64,000 nucleotides of DNA from Psychrobacillus sp. FSL K6-2836 (GTDB taxonomy: Bacteria > Bacillota > Bacilli > Bacillales_A > Planococcaceae), in contig NZ_JBBOOM010000001.1 of the NCBI RefSeq assembly GCF_038003085.1, positions 3,286,001 to 3,350,000 on the forward strand. The letters run 5' to 3'. Below are positions 8,746 through 18,004 of this stretch, piece by piece. Each line of letters opens with the position of its first letter. Position 1 is the first letter of the stretch. The notes under the pieces are model-generated. The model did no database searches and was not told the DNA's origin. It saw nothing but the letters and a program-made list of their open reading frames with translations. The position numbers and the translations under genes are program-made.

Positions 8746-11456
8746 AACTTCTTAAACTTCATATATATGGCTTTGGAAAGCATGAGAATATAGAAATAGA
8801 TCTGAACAATGGCATAAATGTGTTTTTCGGTGAGAACGAAGCAGGAAAGACTACTATTCAACAATTCATCTTGCATATTTTGTTTGGATTTCCACAAAGG
8901 AACTCACAGTTACTTCGCTATGAGCCAAAAAGCAGCACGACCTATGGAGGTAAAATTCAAATAATAGATGAGGAAGGTCAACCCGTAACTATTGAGCGAG
9001 TAAAAGGGAAGGCAAGTGGAGAAGTTACACTATATTATCCGGACGGTAGCCGCGGAGGAGAGAGGGAGCTGGCTAGTATTCTGTACTCGTATTCCCGCGC
9101 AGATTTTGAAGCTATTTTCTCTTTTTCCTTACTCCAGTTACAGGGATTCGAAAAGATGACAGAAGAGGAGCTAACGAGAACACTATTATCTTCTGGAACT
9201 ACAGGAATCGATACAATAGCAGCTGTAGAAAATAAGTTTATAAAAGAAATGGGCGAACTATTTAAGCCAACTGGAAGAAAGCCACTTATCAATCAAAAAA
9301 TTGAAGAGCTACGAGAGTTGGAAACTACTTACAAGCATCAGCTAGAGGAAGTTGAGAAATATGAACCTTCTATTAAACGTCTTAACGAGCTTGAAACAAT
9401 TGTTGAGGAACTAGATCAACAAGAGAGAGAGATTTCTAAGCAGTTACAACTATATTTGGAATGGAAACAACTGAAACCATTGAAAGAAAAGGAAATTAAA
9501 TTGAATCAGGAGCTAGATATAGTAAAGCACCAGCTCTTTCCCGCAGATGGTATCCGTAGATTTGAGTTAATAAAAGACAAATTGAATCGTAATCACATAG
9601 AAATGGAGCAGTTGAAAAAAGAGTTGGATTCTTTAACAATCCACGCAACTAGCTTAACAGCTCAGCAAATGGAAGAGTTACAGTCCTTTCTAAATCAAGA
9701 AGCTAAATGGCATCAGCTTCGTTCCAAGCGAATACAAATAGAAGAAGACCAAAGTAAAACACTACAACTCCAAATGCAGCAGCTAGCTTTAGTCGGGATT
9801 GACTGGGAAAAGAGTCTATCTCATATAGTTCAAGCCGATGTCTCTATTCAGCAAGAAGATAAACTAGTTTCTATTCTTCAAACAGAAAAGAATTTAGAAC
9901 TTGAGCTGCAACAGGAAAAACGATTATTACAAATGAAGGAACAGGACCTCCTAGGGCATCAGCAAAGAGCGACAGAATCTAAACGAGTAAATAAAAACAC
10001 TTCCAATAACAAATCGAATAGAATAATGTTTGGCATTATTGCAGCGAGTGTCCTAATTGGAGTAATCGTAGGAGTTACCCAATCGAATTGGATGGTTGCC
10101 CTTATAGCTATTATCATTAGTGGAATTGTATATGCAGGCTTTACTCTAATGACGAATACTTGGAAACAATCGAATGATGTTCAAGCATATGCTGATTTAT
10201 TGAAGAAGGAACAGGAGTCATTACAACAAGCCATTTTTATGTTGAAGCAAGTAATTAGTGAGTTAGAAAACAAAAAGACAGATATATCTAAACAGGTAAA
10301 CCAGTTTTTAACTAGCTATCATATTAATGAACAACTATCACCAAGTCTATTGCCAGAACTATTTAAGTGTCTGCGCAGGATTCAGGATCAACAAATACAA
10401 CTAGACCAAATGGAAACAAAGCTCTATGAAATACGTATGCAATTACAGGACCTAAACAAACAAGCGCAGGAAAAAGTCCATGTAGTACTAATTGAAGATA
10501 TGCTATTTCACCAACTTAGAGAATTCTATCTAGAAGAAAAGAAAAAATCAGAAGATCAACACTATAAAGAGTCAAAGATTTCTGAGCACAAAAAGAAGCT
10601 TCAGGAGCTATCATTACTTCAACAATCCTTTACCGAACAAATTGAAATTTTGTATCGTGAGGCAAATGTAGATATGGAGAGCGATTATTATACGGCTCAT
10701 TCTATCTATGAACAAAAGGTAGAACTTGAAAAAGAATTACACCATATTCACATGCAATTAGCGGGAAAACAAATAAATCTGGATGATTATAATGATGTAT
10801 TTGAGGACAAGTGTAAAGAGAAATTACTTCACTTACAGCAACAGAGACATATATACAATGATGAAAAAGCAACTTTGTCCTATCAAACAAAGAAGTTATT
10901 GGAAGACGAAGAGCAGAGTGAACAATTGCAACAATATGAACAGAAAAAAGCAGAATTACATGAACTTGTGAAAAAATGGGCTGCTCAAAAAGTAGTCGTA
11001 GAATCGATTAAACAGATAATGAGACAGTTAAAAGAGGAGCGACTTCCAGAAGTATTGGAAAATGCACAGCATTATTTTCAACTGCTTACAAACAAATCAT
11101 ATGAACAATTGATCCTATCCCCAGAAGGTTGCTTTGAGGCAGTTAAATCATCTGGACAGCGTTTTAAAATAGCAGAGCTAAGTCAAGCGACTAAAGAGCA
11201 AGCATATATTTCCTTGCGTATTGCGCTAGCAGTGTCATTACAAAGCAAAGCGCCTTTTCCGATCATAATGGATGATCCATTTGTACATTTCGATCGTGTC
11301 AGACTTCAACAAGTGGTACAATTAATGGCAGAGTTACAAAAAGAACACCAACTATTATATTTTACATGTCATGAACAAATGAGATATGTATGGCAAGACG
11401 CATCCGTAGTACAAGTAGCTACGTTATTATCCAGAGAGGTGGGGATTGTGAGATGA
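8742..11456 (+). CDS. yhaN: YhaN SbcC/Rad50-like ATPase with membrane segments
   Basis: 904 residues. The N-terminal half-ATPase has Walker [10 protein letters not shown] (about residues 31-39). Long coiled coils follow, interrupted by two adjacent hydrophobic segments (about residues 428-475, [18 protein letters not shown] and [16 protein letters not shown]). The C-terminal half carries Walker [12 protein letters not shown]. The start is TTG 8742 inside the yhaO stop, with AGGAGG 9 nt upstream. The split ATPase and coiled coil are typical of SMC-like repair ATPases. The membrane insertion is a known oddity of YhaN and suggests a membrane-tethered complex. Confidence 0.88.
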   Translation: MKLLKLHIYGFGKHENIEIDLNNGINVFFGENEAGKTTIQQFILHILFGFPQRNSQLLRYEPKSSTTYGGKIQIIDEEGQPVTIERVKGKASGEVTLYYPDGSRGGERELASILYSYSRADFEAIFSFSLLQLQGFEKMTEEELTRTLLSSGTTGIDTIAAVENKFIKEMGELFKPTGRKPLINQKIEELRELETTYKHQLEEVEKYEPSIKRLNELETIVEELDQQEREISKQLQLYLEWKQLKPLKEKEIKLNQELDIVKHQLFPADGIRRFELIKDKLNRNHIEMEQLKKELDSLTIHATSLTAQQMEELQSFLNQEAKWHQLRSKRIQIEEDQSKTLQLQMQQLALVGIDWEKSLSHIVQADVSIQQEDKLVSILQTEKNLELELQQEKRLLQMKEQDLLGHQQRATESKRVNKNTSNNKSNRIMFGIIAASVLIGVIVGVTQSNWMVALIAIIISGIVYAGFTLMTNTWKQSNDVQAYADLLKKEQESLQQAIFMLKQVISELENKKTDISKQVNQFLTSYHINEQLSPSLLPELFKCLRRIQDQQIQLDQMETKLYEIRMQLQDLNKQAQEKVHVVLIEDMLFHQLREFYLEEKKKSEDQHYKESKISEHKKKLQELSLLQQSFTEQIEILYREANVDMESDYYTAHSIYEQKVELEKELHHIHMQLAGKQINLDDYNDVFEDKCKEKLLHLQQQRHIYNDEKATLSYQTKKLLEDEEQSEQLQQYEQKKAELHELVKKWAAQKVVVESIKQIMRQLKEERLPEVLENAQHYFQLLTNKSYEQLILSPEGCFEAVKSSGQRFKIAELSQATKEQAYISLRIALAVSLQSKAPFPIIMDDPFVHFDRVRLQQVVQLMAELQKEHQLLYFTCHEQMRYVWQDASVVQVATLLSREVGIVR

Positions 11457-12391
11457 AAGGCATTACACAATTACGAGTAGGCGATCCAGTTGATCATTAC
11501 TTACTTATAAAACAATCGACAAAGGGTGTAACAACCGTTGGAAAACCATTTATGTCACTAATATTACAAGATAAGAGTGGAGATATCGAAGCAAAACTTT
11601 GGGATACAAATGAAGAACATGAGAAACTTTATGGCGCTAGTCAAATTGTTCGCGTAGGTGGAGAAATTCAAGATTATCGCGGTAAGTTCCAATTACGTGT
11701 AAAAAGTATTCGACCAGTAAAGTCAGAAGAGCCAATTGCGATAAATGATTTAGTACCTTCTTCTGAAAAGCCGAAAGAAGAATTGATGGAGGAGCTTTTA
11801 CAATACTTCTTTGAAATGAAAAATCCATTAATTCAACGCATTACGAGACACTTGATGAAAAAACACCAGACATCATTTATGACGTTTCCAGCAGCAACTA
11901 AAAACCATCATGATTATGCTTCTGGATTAATCGACCATGTTGTGTCTATGTTAAAGCTAGGAAAAGCATTATGTGATTTGTATCCAACCTTAAACAAAGA
12001 TCTTTTATACGCAGGAATCATTTTACATGATATAGGAAAGGTTATAGAGCTCTCAGGTCCTGTGGCAACGACATACACAATCGAAGGGAATTTACTTGGA
12101 CATATTACAATCATGGTCAATGAAATTTCTAAAGCAGCAGAAGAGCTAGAAATCGAAGGCGAAGAAGTAATGCTTCTGCAGCATATGGTGCTCTCTCATC
12201 ATGGTAAAGAAGAATGGGGTAGCCCAAAACGTCCTGCACTCCGTGAAGCTGAGATGCTGCATTATATCGATAATATTGATGCAAAAATGAATATGCTCAA
12301 TCGTGCACTAGATAAAACAAACCCAGGTGAATTCACCGAGCGATTATTCCCACTTGAAAATCGTTCATTTTATAAGCCTACATTTGAGTAA
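11453..12391 (+). CDS. yhaM: 3'-5' exoribonuclease YhaM
   Basis: 312 residues. An N-terminal OB-fold nucleic-acid-binding domain (about 10-95) is followed by an HD domain with [12 protein letters not shown] and ILHDIGK metal ligands and LSHHG. This architecture and length match YhaM, which trims single-stranded RNA (and DNA) from the 3' end. ATG 11453 overlaps the yhaN stop (ATGA), with AGAGGTGGGG upstream; the longer reading from 11390 is an artefact of overlap with yhaN. It is the last gene of yhaO-yhaN-yhaM and is followed by a strong terminator. Confidence 0.92.
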   Translation: MKGITQLRVGDPVDHYLLIKQSTKGVTTVGKPFMSLILQDKSGDIEAKLWDTNEEHEKLYGASQIVRVGGEIQDYRGKFQLRVKSIRPVKSEEPIAINDLVPSSEKPKEELMEELLQYFFEMKNPLIQRITRHLMKKHQTSFMTFPAATKNHHDYASGLIDHVVSMLKLGKALCDLYPTLNKDLLYAGIILHDIGKVIELSGPVATTYTIEGNLLGHITIMVNEISKAAEELEIEGEEVMLLQHMVLSHHGKEEWGSPKRPALREAEMLHYIDNIDAKMNMLNRALDKTNPGEFTERLFPLENRSFYKPTFE

Positions 12392-12395
12392 AAGA

Positions 12396-12430
12396 AAAGC
12401 GTAAAAGGTATAAAGCCTTTACGCTTTTTT
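12396..12430 (+). terminator. Terminator of yhaO-yhaN-yhaM
   Basis: AAAGCGTAAAAGG and CCTTTACGCTTTTTT form a stem with a T-run right after the yhaM stop. Confidence 0.85.
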
Positions 12431-12649
12431 AGTTAGGCTATGTTTAAGGAAAAGATGATCTATCGCAAAATGGAAATATGACAACTAACCTGCCTCTGAT
12501 TAAATTAGTTCCAACTCAAAGTGAAGGAATGTACTTCAAATAACACTGCGGTTTAGTTGAACAAGAAAATTAACCCTATAATATACGTATTGACATTGAC
12601 TTAATCATTTCTTTAGGCTAATGTATTTATAATTAATAGAATATTCGGC

Positions 12650-12945
12650 TATGATGAGAAGAGTAATTTTGATTCTTTATTTCCAGAGAGCTCCTGTAGG
12701 TGGGAAGGAGTAATAATGATCTTTATGAAAAAAGGCTCAGAGCTTCGCACGGATCTAAGATTGATTGCTTAGTGATACTGCGACGGGATCTCCCGTTAAA
12801 GAGATAGGGTATAATCAATTACTATTAAATTGCCGTACCCGAAGAGGTTGATATGGCGACATATCAATAAACTGAGGTGGTAACACGGAGCTATAAACTC
12901 TCGTCCTCAAGATGAATAATCTTGGGGGTGGGAGTTTTTTTGTTG
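12650..12945 (+). promoter_or_regulatory. T-box riboswitch (tRNA-Lys) leader
   Basis: The gap 12431-12995 contains a complete T-box leader. Stem I landmarks are AGAGAGCTCCTG and GGTGGGAAGGAG. A candidate specifier, GAAAAAAGG near 12727-12737, could present AAA or AAG (lysine). The T-box sequence itself is GAGGTGGTAACACGG (about 12874-12888), and a terminator stem at 12896-12942 ends in TTTTTTT. Uncharged cognate tRNA would stabilise the antiterminator and switch on the downstream lysyl-tRNA synthetase. The class is certain from the T-box core; the exact specifier is inferred. Confidence 0.9.
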
Positions 12946-13010
12946 TTTAGAAATATGAATCCGAATTATAAAAATTTAAAATACAAACTATAGGAATGGA
13001 GTGCAATAGA

Positions 13011-14471
13011 GTGAGTAATGAACAAACAACCCTTAGAATAGAAAAATTAGAGACTTTAAGATCGCAGGGGGTACCAGTATATCCTGAAAGATTTTCGACA
13101 AACTACGAACTTTACAAAGCATCTTCACTTGAGGATGGAACATTAGGGGTTCGAGTTGCAGGAAGAATCATGGGGATTCGTCAGTTTAGTAAATTTAGTT
13201 TCATCACAATTTCAGACATTCAAGGTAATTTACAACTTCTTCTGAAAAAAGAAGAGATTGGGGACCAAGCTTTTAATGATTTCATCGACTTTTTTGATAT
13301 AGGTGATTTTATTGGTGTTGAAGGAAATATGTATTCTACGAACACGAACGAAAAAACGCTCCGTATCGAAAATTATGTTTTGCTTGGAAAAGCTTTACAC
13401 ACACTACCAGATAAATGGCATGGATTAAGCAATATTGACACCCGTTATAGACAACGTTATTTAGATTTAATGATGACAAAGGAAACGCAAAATCGCATGT
13501 TAATACGAACAAAATTAGTGCGGGCAGTTCGTAGATTTTTAGAAGAAAAAAACTTCTTAGAAGTAGAAACACCTGTGTTACAACATACTTCCTCTGGTGC
13601 TTTAGCAAGCCCATTTAGAACTTATCATAACTCGTTAGATACGGAATTAAATTTACGAATTGCACCAGAGACCTACTTAAAAAGACTAATTGTAGGTGGT
13701 TTTACAAAAGTATTTGAATTTGCTAAATGCTTTAGAAATGAAGGAATTAGTCCTCAACACCTTCAAGAATTTACAATGGTTGAAGGCTATGCAGCTTATT
13801 GGAACTATGAGGATACAATGGAACTCATGCGTGAAATGATTTTATATGTGCTTCAACAAACATTTAATACAACAATTATTAGTATAAAAGGACAAATGAT
13901 TGATTTTTCATTAGAGTGGAACGTTGTTTCATTTAGGGATTTAATTCTAAAAGATACGGGTATTGATATTGATTTGTATCCAGATGTAAAAGACTTATAT
14001 TATGAAACAAAGCAAAAAAACATTTATTTAGAGCATGAGAATGTAGAGACTTTAGGTAGAGGGAATTTTATTGATCTTCTATATAAAAAAATGTGTCGTC
14101 CACAATTAATAAAACCAACATTTTTAATCAAACACCCTATTGATTTATCACCATTGGCAAGAGCAAATGATGACAATTCAGCAATTACAGATCGATTTCA
14201 ATTAGTAGTGAATGGTGCTGAGATTATCAATGCTTATTCAGAATTAGTTGATCCCATTGAACAAAGAAAACGTTTAGAGGCACAAGCCATTCTGAAAAGT
14301 GGTGGCGATTCAGAAGCAATGGAAATGGATGAAGACTACATATTAGCTATGGAATATGGTTTGCCTCCGATTTCTGGTTGGGGATTTGGGATTGAACGAT
14401 TGTTAATGGTACTTACGGATAGCGATACAATTAAAGATTGTGTTTTATTTCCATTAACTAAAAAACTATAA
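13011..14471 (+). CDS. Class II lysyl-tRNA synthetase, T-box controlled paralogue
   Basis: About 486 residues. An N-terminal OB-fold anticodon-binding domain (about 40-145) precedes a class II catalytic core with motif 2 (FRNEGIS...EFTMVEGY) and motif 3 (GWGFGIERLLMVLT). The lysine-type block KHPIDLSPLAR and INAYSEL are also present. GTG 13011 has GGAG 9 nt upstream and gives MSNEQTT; ATG 12996 is an alternative. Compared with remembered housekeeping LysS, core residues differ (VFEFAKCFRN rather than VFEIGRNFRN), so this looks like a divergent second copy. The T-box suggests induction by lysine starvation or by a LysRS-directed stress. Confidence 0.85.
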   Translation: MSNEQTTLRIEKLETLRSQGVPVYPERFSTNYELYKASSLEDGTLGVRVAGRIMGIRQFSKFSFITISDIQGNLQLLLKKEEIGDQAFNDFIDFFDIGDFIGVEGNMYSTNTNEKTLRIENYVLLGKALHTLPDKWHGLSNIDTRYRQRYLDLMMTKETQNRMLIRTKLVRAVRRFLEEKNFLEVETPVLQHTSSGALASPFRTYHNSLDTELNLRIAPETYLKRLIVGGFTKVFEFAKCFRNEGISPQHLQEFTMVEGYAAYWNYEDTMELMREMILYVLQQTFNTTIISIKGQMIDFSLEWNVVSFRDLILKDTGIDIDLYPDVKDLYYETKQKNIYLEHENVETLGRGNFIDLLYKKMCRPQLIKPTFLIKHPIDLSPLARANDDNSAITDRFQLVVNGAEIINAYSELVDPIEQRKRLEAQAILKSGGDSEAMEMDEDYILAMEYGLPPISGWGFGIERLLMVLTDSDTIKDCVLFPLTKKL

Positions 14472-14832
14472 TTACTCAAAAAATAATGTTCAATACTTTG
14501 TCTAAATTGAAAGAAGAACATAAAAATGAAACTTACTCAAATTATAACTTTTACAATAAGCGCATTCGTTTCACTGGTTTTACTCATTTTTTGTTTTTTG
14601 AGGAAATTATTATAAACCACCATTTTTTAGCAGAACAAACAAGTTTTTTTCTTGATAGTTTAATTAACTTTATAAAGGTTTTTTATGAAAATAAAAGAAG
14701 TATATAACAAAGATATAATAGACCCTAATTGTAAATATTGCTCTAACCGAACAGAAAAACCTTTAACTCACAAATAGTGTTATTGAACTCCCATGAACAA
14801 AAAATTAAGCAATTTTATTAGGAGGTGGATTT
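14472..14832 (+). other. AT-rich gap with possible remnants
   Basis: The 361-nt stretch after the synthetase holds no gene of convincing size. A 73-codon frame at 14486-14707 has no ribosome binding site and a biased, phenylalanine-rich composition. One very short ORF (14685-14777) is listed separately. No clear terminator is seen. Confidence 0.5.
14685..14777 (+). CDS. Possible 30-residue CxxC micro-ORF
   Basis: MKIKEVYNKDIIDPNCKYC... with a CKYC pair, preceded by AAAGG 6 nt upstream. It could be a remnant of a larger metal-binding protein or chance. It lies in a decayed-looking gap. Confidence 0.25.
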   Translation: MKIKEVYNKDIIDPNCKYCSNRTEKPLTHK

Positions 14833-15228
14833 ATGTTCAATTATTCTCGTAACAAATGGGTAGTTTGGTTGGTTATATTTTTCTTAATAGTAGGTTTTTT
14901 ATTTTATTTATATTTTGAGGAAGGAAAATCTTATAAAAATAGTGCAATGATTTTTGAAATTGAAAAGAAAGAACATCATATTGAACCAGGAAAATATATG
15001 AAAATGTGGGTTGTAGGATTTAATGCTAATGATAGCAGTCCTAATAAAGAGAGATATAAAATAATGATTAAGGACTCAAGAATATATAATCTGTTAGAGG
15101 AAGGTAATGAATACTTTGTAAATATTCAAGGTGTAAAAAAGAGGAATCAATCAGAATATATATATACTTTTGGTCAATTAGGTTTAGTTGATGGAACACA
15201 ATTGACTGGAGAAGGAAAAATTGAATAA
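14833..15228 (+). CDS. Hypothetical membrane-anchored protein
   Basis: 131 residues: one N-terminal transmembrane helix (about 8-28, WVVWLVIFFLIVGFLFYLYF) after a basic N-terminus, then a soluble domain of about 100 residues with alternating strands. AGGAGGTGG is placed well upstream of ATG 14833, so it is very likely translated. I do not recognise the family. Two copies of the short accessory-region repeat follow it. Confidence 0.65.
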   Translation: MFNYSRNKWVVWLVIFFLIVGFLFYLYFEEGKSYKNSAMIFEIEKKEHHIEPGKYMKMWVVGFNANDSSPNKERYKIMIKDSRIYNLLEEGNEYFVNIQGVKKRNQSEYIYTFGQLGLVDGTQLTGEGKIE

Positions 15229-15384
15229 TTAACCAACGGATGCTTTACTTGAAGATTATTGAGCTACTAAGAAGACTTGTATCTTATTGAAATAACGGTA
15301 CAGTTTAGTTGAACAAGAAGGAGTTTAGATAAGTAAATCGAATTAGTATATATAAAAGGAGATATTAAATAGGGGGGGAATAAA

Positions 15385-15882
15385 ATGGATGTAAAGACAC
15401 TTTTGTTGCACCAATGGGCAAGTTGCTTAGATGAAGAAGACTGGTTTCCACCACTTGAAAAAGTGCTAGAGGATATTACTTTTGAACAAGCAATTTGGAA
15501 ACCAGCTGATGATTCGGCAATGAATTCTATTTGGGAATTAGTTTGTCATTTACTTTTCTATGAAAAGAGATTTCTGATGCGATTTCTTGGTGAAACAGCG
15601 AATGAACCACAGGCAGAAAATAATAAATCTACATTTCGGTTACCAACTGAGACGTTAGAAAATTGGAAGGAAACAAAACAAGAATACTTTTATATTCATC
15701 GTGAACTTGGAAAAATACTAGCAAAATCAGAACATGAAGATTTGTATAGACAGATTCCAGGAGAAGATAATTCATTAGTGCTTGAACTAAAGAGTTTAGC
15801 ATTACACGACGCATATCATATTGGGCAAATTGTATTCCTAAGTAAAATGCAAGGAGCTTGGCAAGGGAAACGCAGCATTTAA
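15385..15882 (+). CDS. DinB-like (YfiT-type) metal-binding protein
   Basis: 165 residues, helical. The three-histidine metal pattern of DinB/YfiT proteins is visible: one His in WELVCHLLFYEKRF and two in LHDAYHIGQIV near the C-terminus. These four-helix-bundle proteins are thiol-dependent transferases or of unknown function, often stress related. AGGGGGGGAATAA precedes the ATG. It is flanked by short repeats and appears to be a single-gene unit. Confidence 0.8.
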   Translation: MDVKTLLLHQWASCLDEEDWFPPLEKVLEDITFEQAIWKPADDSAMNSIWELVCHLLFYEKRFLMRFLGETANEPQAENNKSTFRLPTETLENWKETKQEYFYIHRELGKILAKSEHEDLYRQIPGEDNSLVLELKSLALHDAYHIGQIVFLSKMQGAWQGKRSI

Positions 15883-15938
15883 AAAAACTTCCTTGGCTTT
15901 ACAGTTATCCATTATAGGGCACTTTAATGAAATAAGAT

Positions 15939-15964
15939 TGGGAACGTCCAAATCGGATGTTCCC
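15939..15964 (+). terminator. Hairpin after the DinB-like gene
   Basis: GGGAACGTCC and GGATGTTCCC pair (one G:T wobble) around AAATC. There is no T-run, so termination is uncertain. Confidence 0.35.
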
Positions 15965-16119
15965 TATGAATCTTTAAATTTTTAAACTCTGTAAAAGCAA
16001 TTTTTTCTAGTTAGACAACACTTTTTCCTAATTGAACTAGGTAGTTTACTTGAGGAAAAATATTGTAAAATTATAAGTATTTGCTATAAATTTCCGTTGA
16101 ACTCAAGAATGGGGGGATT

Positions 16120-16677
16120 ATGATTTTAATTTTATTTGGTTTCTTGATTTCTTTCATTACCGTTATATTATTTTTGTTTTTATGTGCAAAGATAATAATT
16201 TCTTTCATTAAAAAGAAACCATTTCCTAAAAAATTACTAATTGCATCGTTGTCTGGGGTTGTACTGGTGTCTTCAATCTATATATATGAAATGTACTTTT
16301 TTACATTTAGTGAAATTGATAGAGAATTCACCCAAATGGGACCTGGACCTATAAAATCACCCGCTGAAGAATATACAGCAAATGCTTATTACGAACCTTA
16401 TGGTGGCGCAGCAGGTGGTGTAAATGTATGGGTTGAAATCATAAATAATAATGAGGAAAATAGTGTTCAAACTGTTTATTATAGTGATGCAAAAAGCAAT
16501 TTTTCTATGAAATGGATGGATGAAAATACGTTGTATATTCTAAATGACGAACCTGATTATCCAAATTCAAATAGAAGTATCGAATTAGAAATCGGTAAAG
16601 AGATTTATCACGAAAATGGTTTGGCTTGTAAAAGTTTGTTAATGAAAGACGAATATGAAACTTGCTACCGAAAATAA
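16120..16677 (+). CDS. DUF5412 family membrane protein
   Basis: 185 residues with two N-terminal transmembrane helices (about 2-28 and 40-58), then an extracytoplasmic domain with the blocks GPIKSPAEEYTANAYYEPYGGAAGG, VYYSDAKSNFSMKW and a C-terminal cysteine pair (LACK, ETCY) that may form a disulfide. The blocks match DUF5412 as I recall it. Function unknown. GGGGGATT precedes ATG 16120. Confidence 0.7.
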   Translation: MILILFGFLISFITVILFLFLCAKIIISFIKKKPFPKKLLIASLSGVVLVSSIYIYEMYFFTFSEIDREFTQMGPGPIKSPAEEYTANAYYEPYGGAAGGVNVWVEIINNNEENSVQTVYYSDAKSNFSMKWMDENTLYILNDEPDYPNSNRSIELEIGKEIYHENGLACKSLLMKDEYETCYRK

Positions 16678-16717
16678 TACTTATTGCACAACGGGTGCGG
16701 CTGGGCAAGAACCCCAA

Positions 16718-16756
16718 AACAGCATTTTTCTCTGTGAGAAAAATGCTGTTTTTTTT
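16718..16756 (+). terminator. Strong terminator
   Basis: AACAGCATTTTTCTC and GAGAAAAATGCTGTT form a 15-bp stem with a 3-nt loop, followed by eight T. Confidence 0.85.
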
Positions 16757-16764
16757 GCTGTGCA

Positions 16765-16868
16765 CAAAATTGATTTCCATTCCAGGGACGCTTTCCACGG
16801 GCGTGGACTGAGCCTGTAGTCTCAGGCGTCACGCTATTCCCGTAGGAGTCTCCCCTCCATTTCAATCA
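16765..16868. repeat. Family A GC-rich hairpin element, copy 1
   Basis: TGATTTCCATTCCAGGGACGCTTTCCACGGG is the family A 5' half and GGAGTCTCCCCTCCATTTCAATC the 3' half. The basal arm AGGG/CCCT differs from AGGCGG/CCGCCT of other copies but stays complementary. It follows a terminator directly. The opposite-strand frames that cover it are non-coding. Confidence 0.75.
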
Positions 16869-16914
16869 ATTTGCATGTTAGTTTAACAAAAAGCCATTAA
16901 ATTGGGAAAAATAA

Positions 16915-17082
16915 ATGTATATTGTGCCTATCGGTTTTTTTATAACTTTTCTTATGTCAACAATCACGGGATTACTTTTAATGTTTAAGCTGAGAAAGAA
17001 GGATAAGTATAACGTTGTAACTGGAACTATTTCTTTGGGGACTGGAATTTTTTCTTTAATAGTCTGCATATTTTTTTTGTAA
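16915..17082 (+). CDS. Short two-helix membrane protein or gene remnant
   Basis: 55 residues (MYIVPIGFFITFLMSTITG..., C-terminus LIVCIFFL) with two hydrophobic helices separated by a basic loop KLRKKDKY. The ribosome binding site is weak (GGGA 11 nt upstream) and the 5' side abuts a family A repeat. It may be the 3' end of a longer membrane gene cut by the repeat. Confidence 0.4.
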   Translation: MYIVPIGFFITFLMSTITGLLLMFKLRKKDKYNVVTGTISLGTGIFSLIVCIFFL

Positions 17083-17437
17083 TGATTTCTTCAAGATTTT
17101 AAGGAATGCCACTGAAAAAAATAGTAAGTCTGAATTATGATTTTTCACTAACCGTTGCTTTAGTTAAACATGCCATTATTTCGATGCAATCGGTAACTTC
17201 AATGGAATAATTTAAACAGAAAAGGATCAAAACTTTTTACGAAGTTTGTACAGTCATATAAATCAACTCGTTTTGATCAATCTTTTTTCAAAACGGGTTC
17301 TTTCTATTTGCCATAAGTTATGGGTTCATGAGTTCTTTTTGAACAACATTTATTCCTAAGCTATATGTTGTTGAAGACAAAAAAGTCGTGAACTAACTTA
17401 AAAAGTGTCAATCAGCAATTATGTAATGATGAACAGG

Positions 17438-17466
17438 TAAGACCCAATCCCATAAGGATTGGGTCT
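17438..17466 (+). terminator. Terminator hairpin, first of two identical copies
   Basis: AGACCCAATCC and GGATTGGGTCT pair around CATAA. The 29-nt sequence 17438-17466 recurs exactly at 17751-17779. This copy lacks a T-run (it continues CAGACTG). Confidence 0.6.
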
Positions 17467-17514
17467 CAGACTGTAGACATACTCAATTTTTGGTGCATAG
17501 AGTTGTATACTAAA

Positions 17515-17636
17515 ATCGGCAAGGACCACCACTTCGCTTTCCGTGGGCTTGGCTTCAGCCTCCTCGTCACTGCGTTCCTGCGGGGTCTTCTGCTCAAGCT
17601 GTTCCCACAGGAGTCTTCGTGGTGGTCCTTGCCTTA
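17515..17636. repeat. Family A GC-rich hairpin element, copy 2
   Basis: The core (TTCGCTTTCCGTGGGCTTGG, GCCTCCTCG, CCTGCGGGGTCTTC, GTTCCCACAGGAGTC) matches family A. The outer arms are a perfect 15-bp inverted repeat, GGCAAGGACCACCAC (17518-17532) and GTGGTGGTCCTTGCC (17619-17633), unlike the arms of other copies. It lies in the 922-nt gene-free stretch 17083-18004, which otherwise holds the duplicated terminator and the Zur promoter. ORFs on both strands here are by-products of the repeat. Confidence 0.8.
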
Positions 17637-17750
17637 TAAACAACACCTTAAAGGTTTCCACTATATATACTTTTATTTAGATAAAGCAACCTCATTAAAG
17701 ATATTTATTATTACTCATAGCAGTTTATAAAAATACTTCTGTCGTCAAGC

Positions 17751-17787
17751 TAAGACCCAATCCCATAAGGATTGGGTCTTTTATATA
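17751..17787 (+). terminator. Terminator hairpin, second identical copy
   Basis: This has the same 29 nt as 17438-17466 but followed by TTTTATATA, so this copy looks functional. Confidence 0.65.
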
Positions 17788-17930
17788 ATAAATTCTATTT
17801 CGAAACTACAGTGAACTGTTAATGAGATTGAGGGAGGTAAAGCAAGAGTACTTTAGATTGTCTCTATCTATGGTTGATTTCACCAAATGAGAATTATCCT
17901 AGAAAAGCAGAATGTGTACTTAAATTTTTC

Positions 17931-17983
17931 TTGACAGAAGATAAGAACTAATGTTAAGTTTTAAATCGTAATCATTACTATTT
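17931..17983 (+). promoter_or_regulatory. Promoter and Zur box of the zinc operon
   Basis: TTGACA (17931-17936), a 17-bp spacer and TTAAGT (17954-17959) form the promoter. Immediately downstream, 17963-17983 reads AAATCGTAAT, C, ATTACTATTT. This is a near-perfect inverted repeat matching the Zur operator of Bacillus (AAATCGTAAT-N-ATTACGATTT) with one mismatch. Zinc-loaded Zur should block initiation of zinT-znuACB. Confidence 0.88.
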
Positions 17984-18004
17984 ATAAAAAGGGAGGAATA
18001 GAAA

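Noticed and set aside
14486-14707. 73-codon ORF after the lysyl-tRNA synthetase
   Set aside because: No ribosome binding site, Phe/Asn-rich AT-driven composition, no domain.
17419-17730. ORFs on both strands over the 17.5 kb region (80 and 75 codons)
   Set aside because: They coincide with the GC-rich hairpin of repeat family A; each half reads open because of the inverted arms. No ribosome binding site or protein-like conservation.
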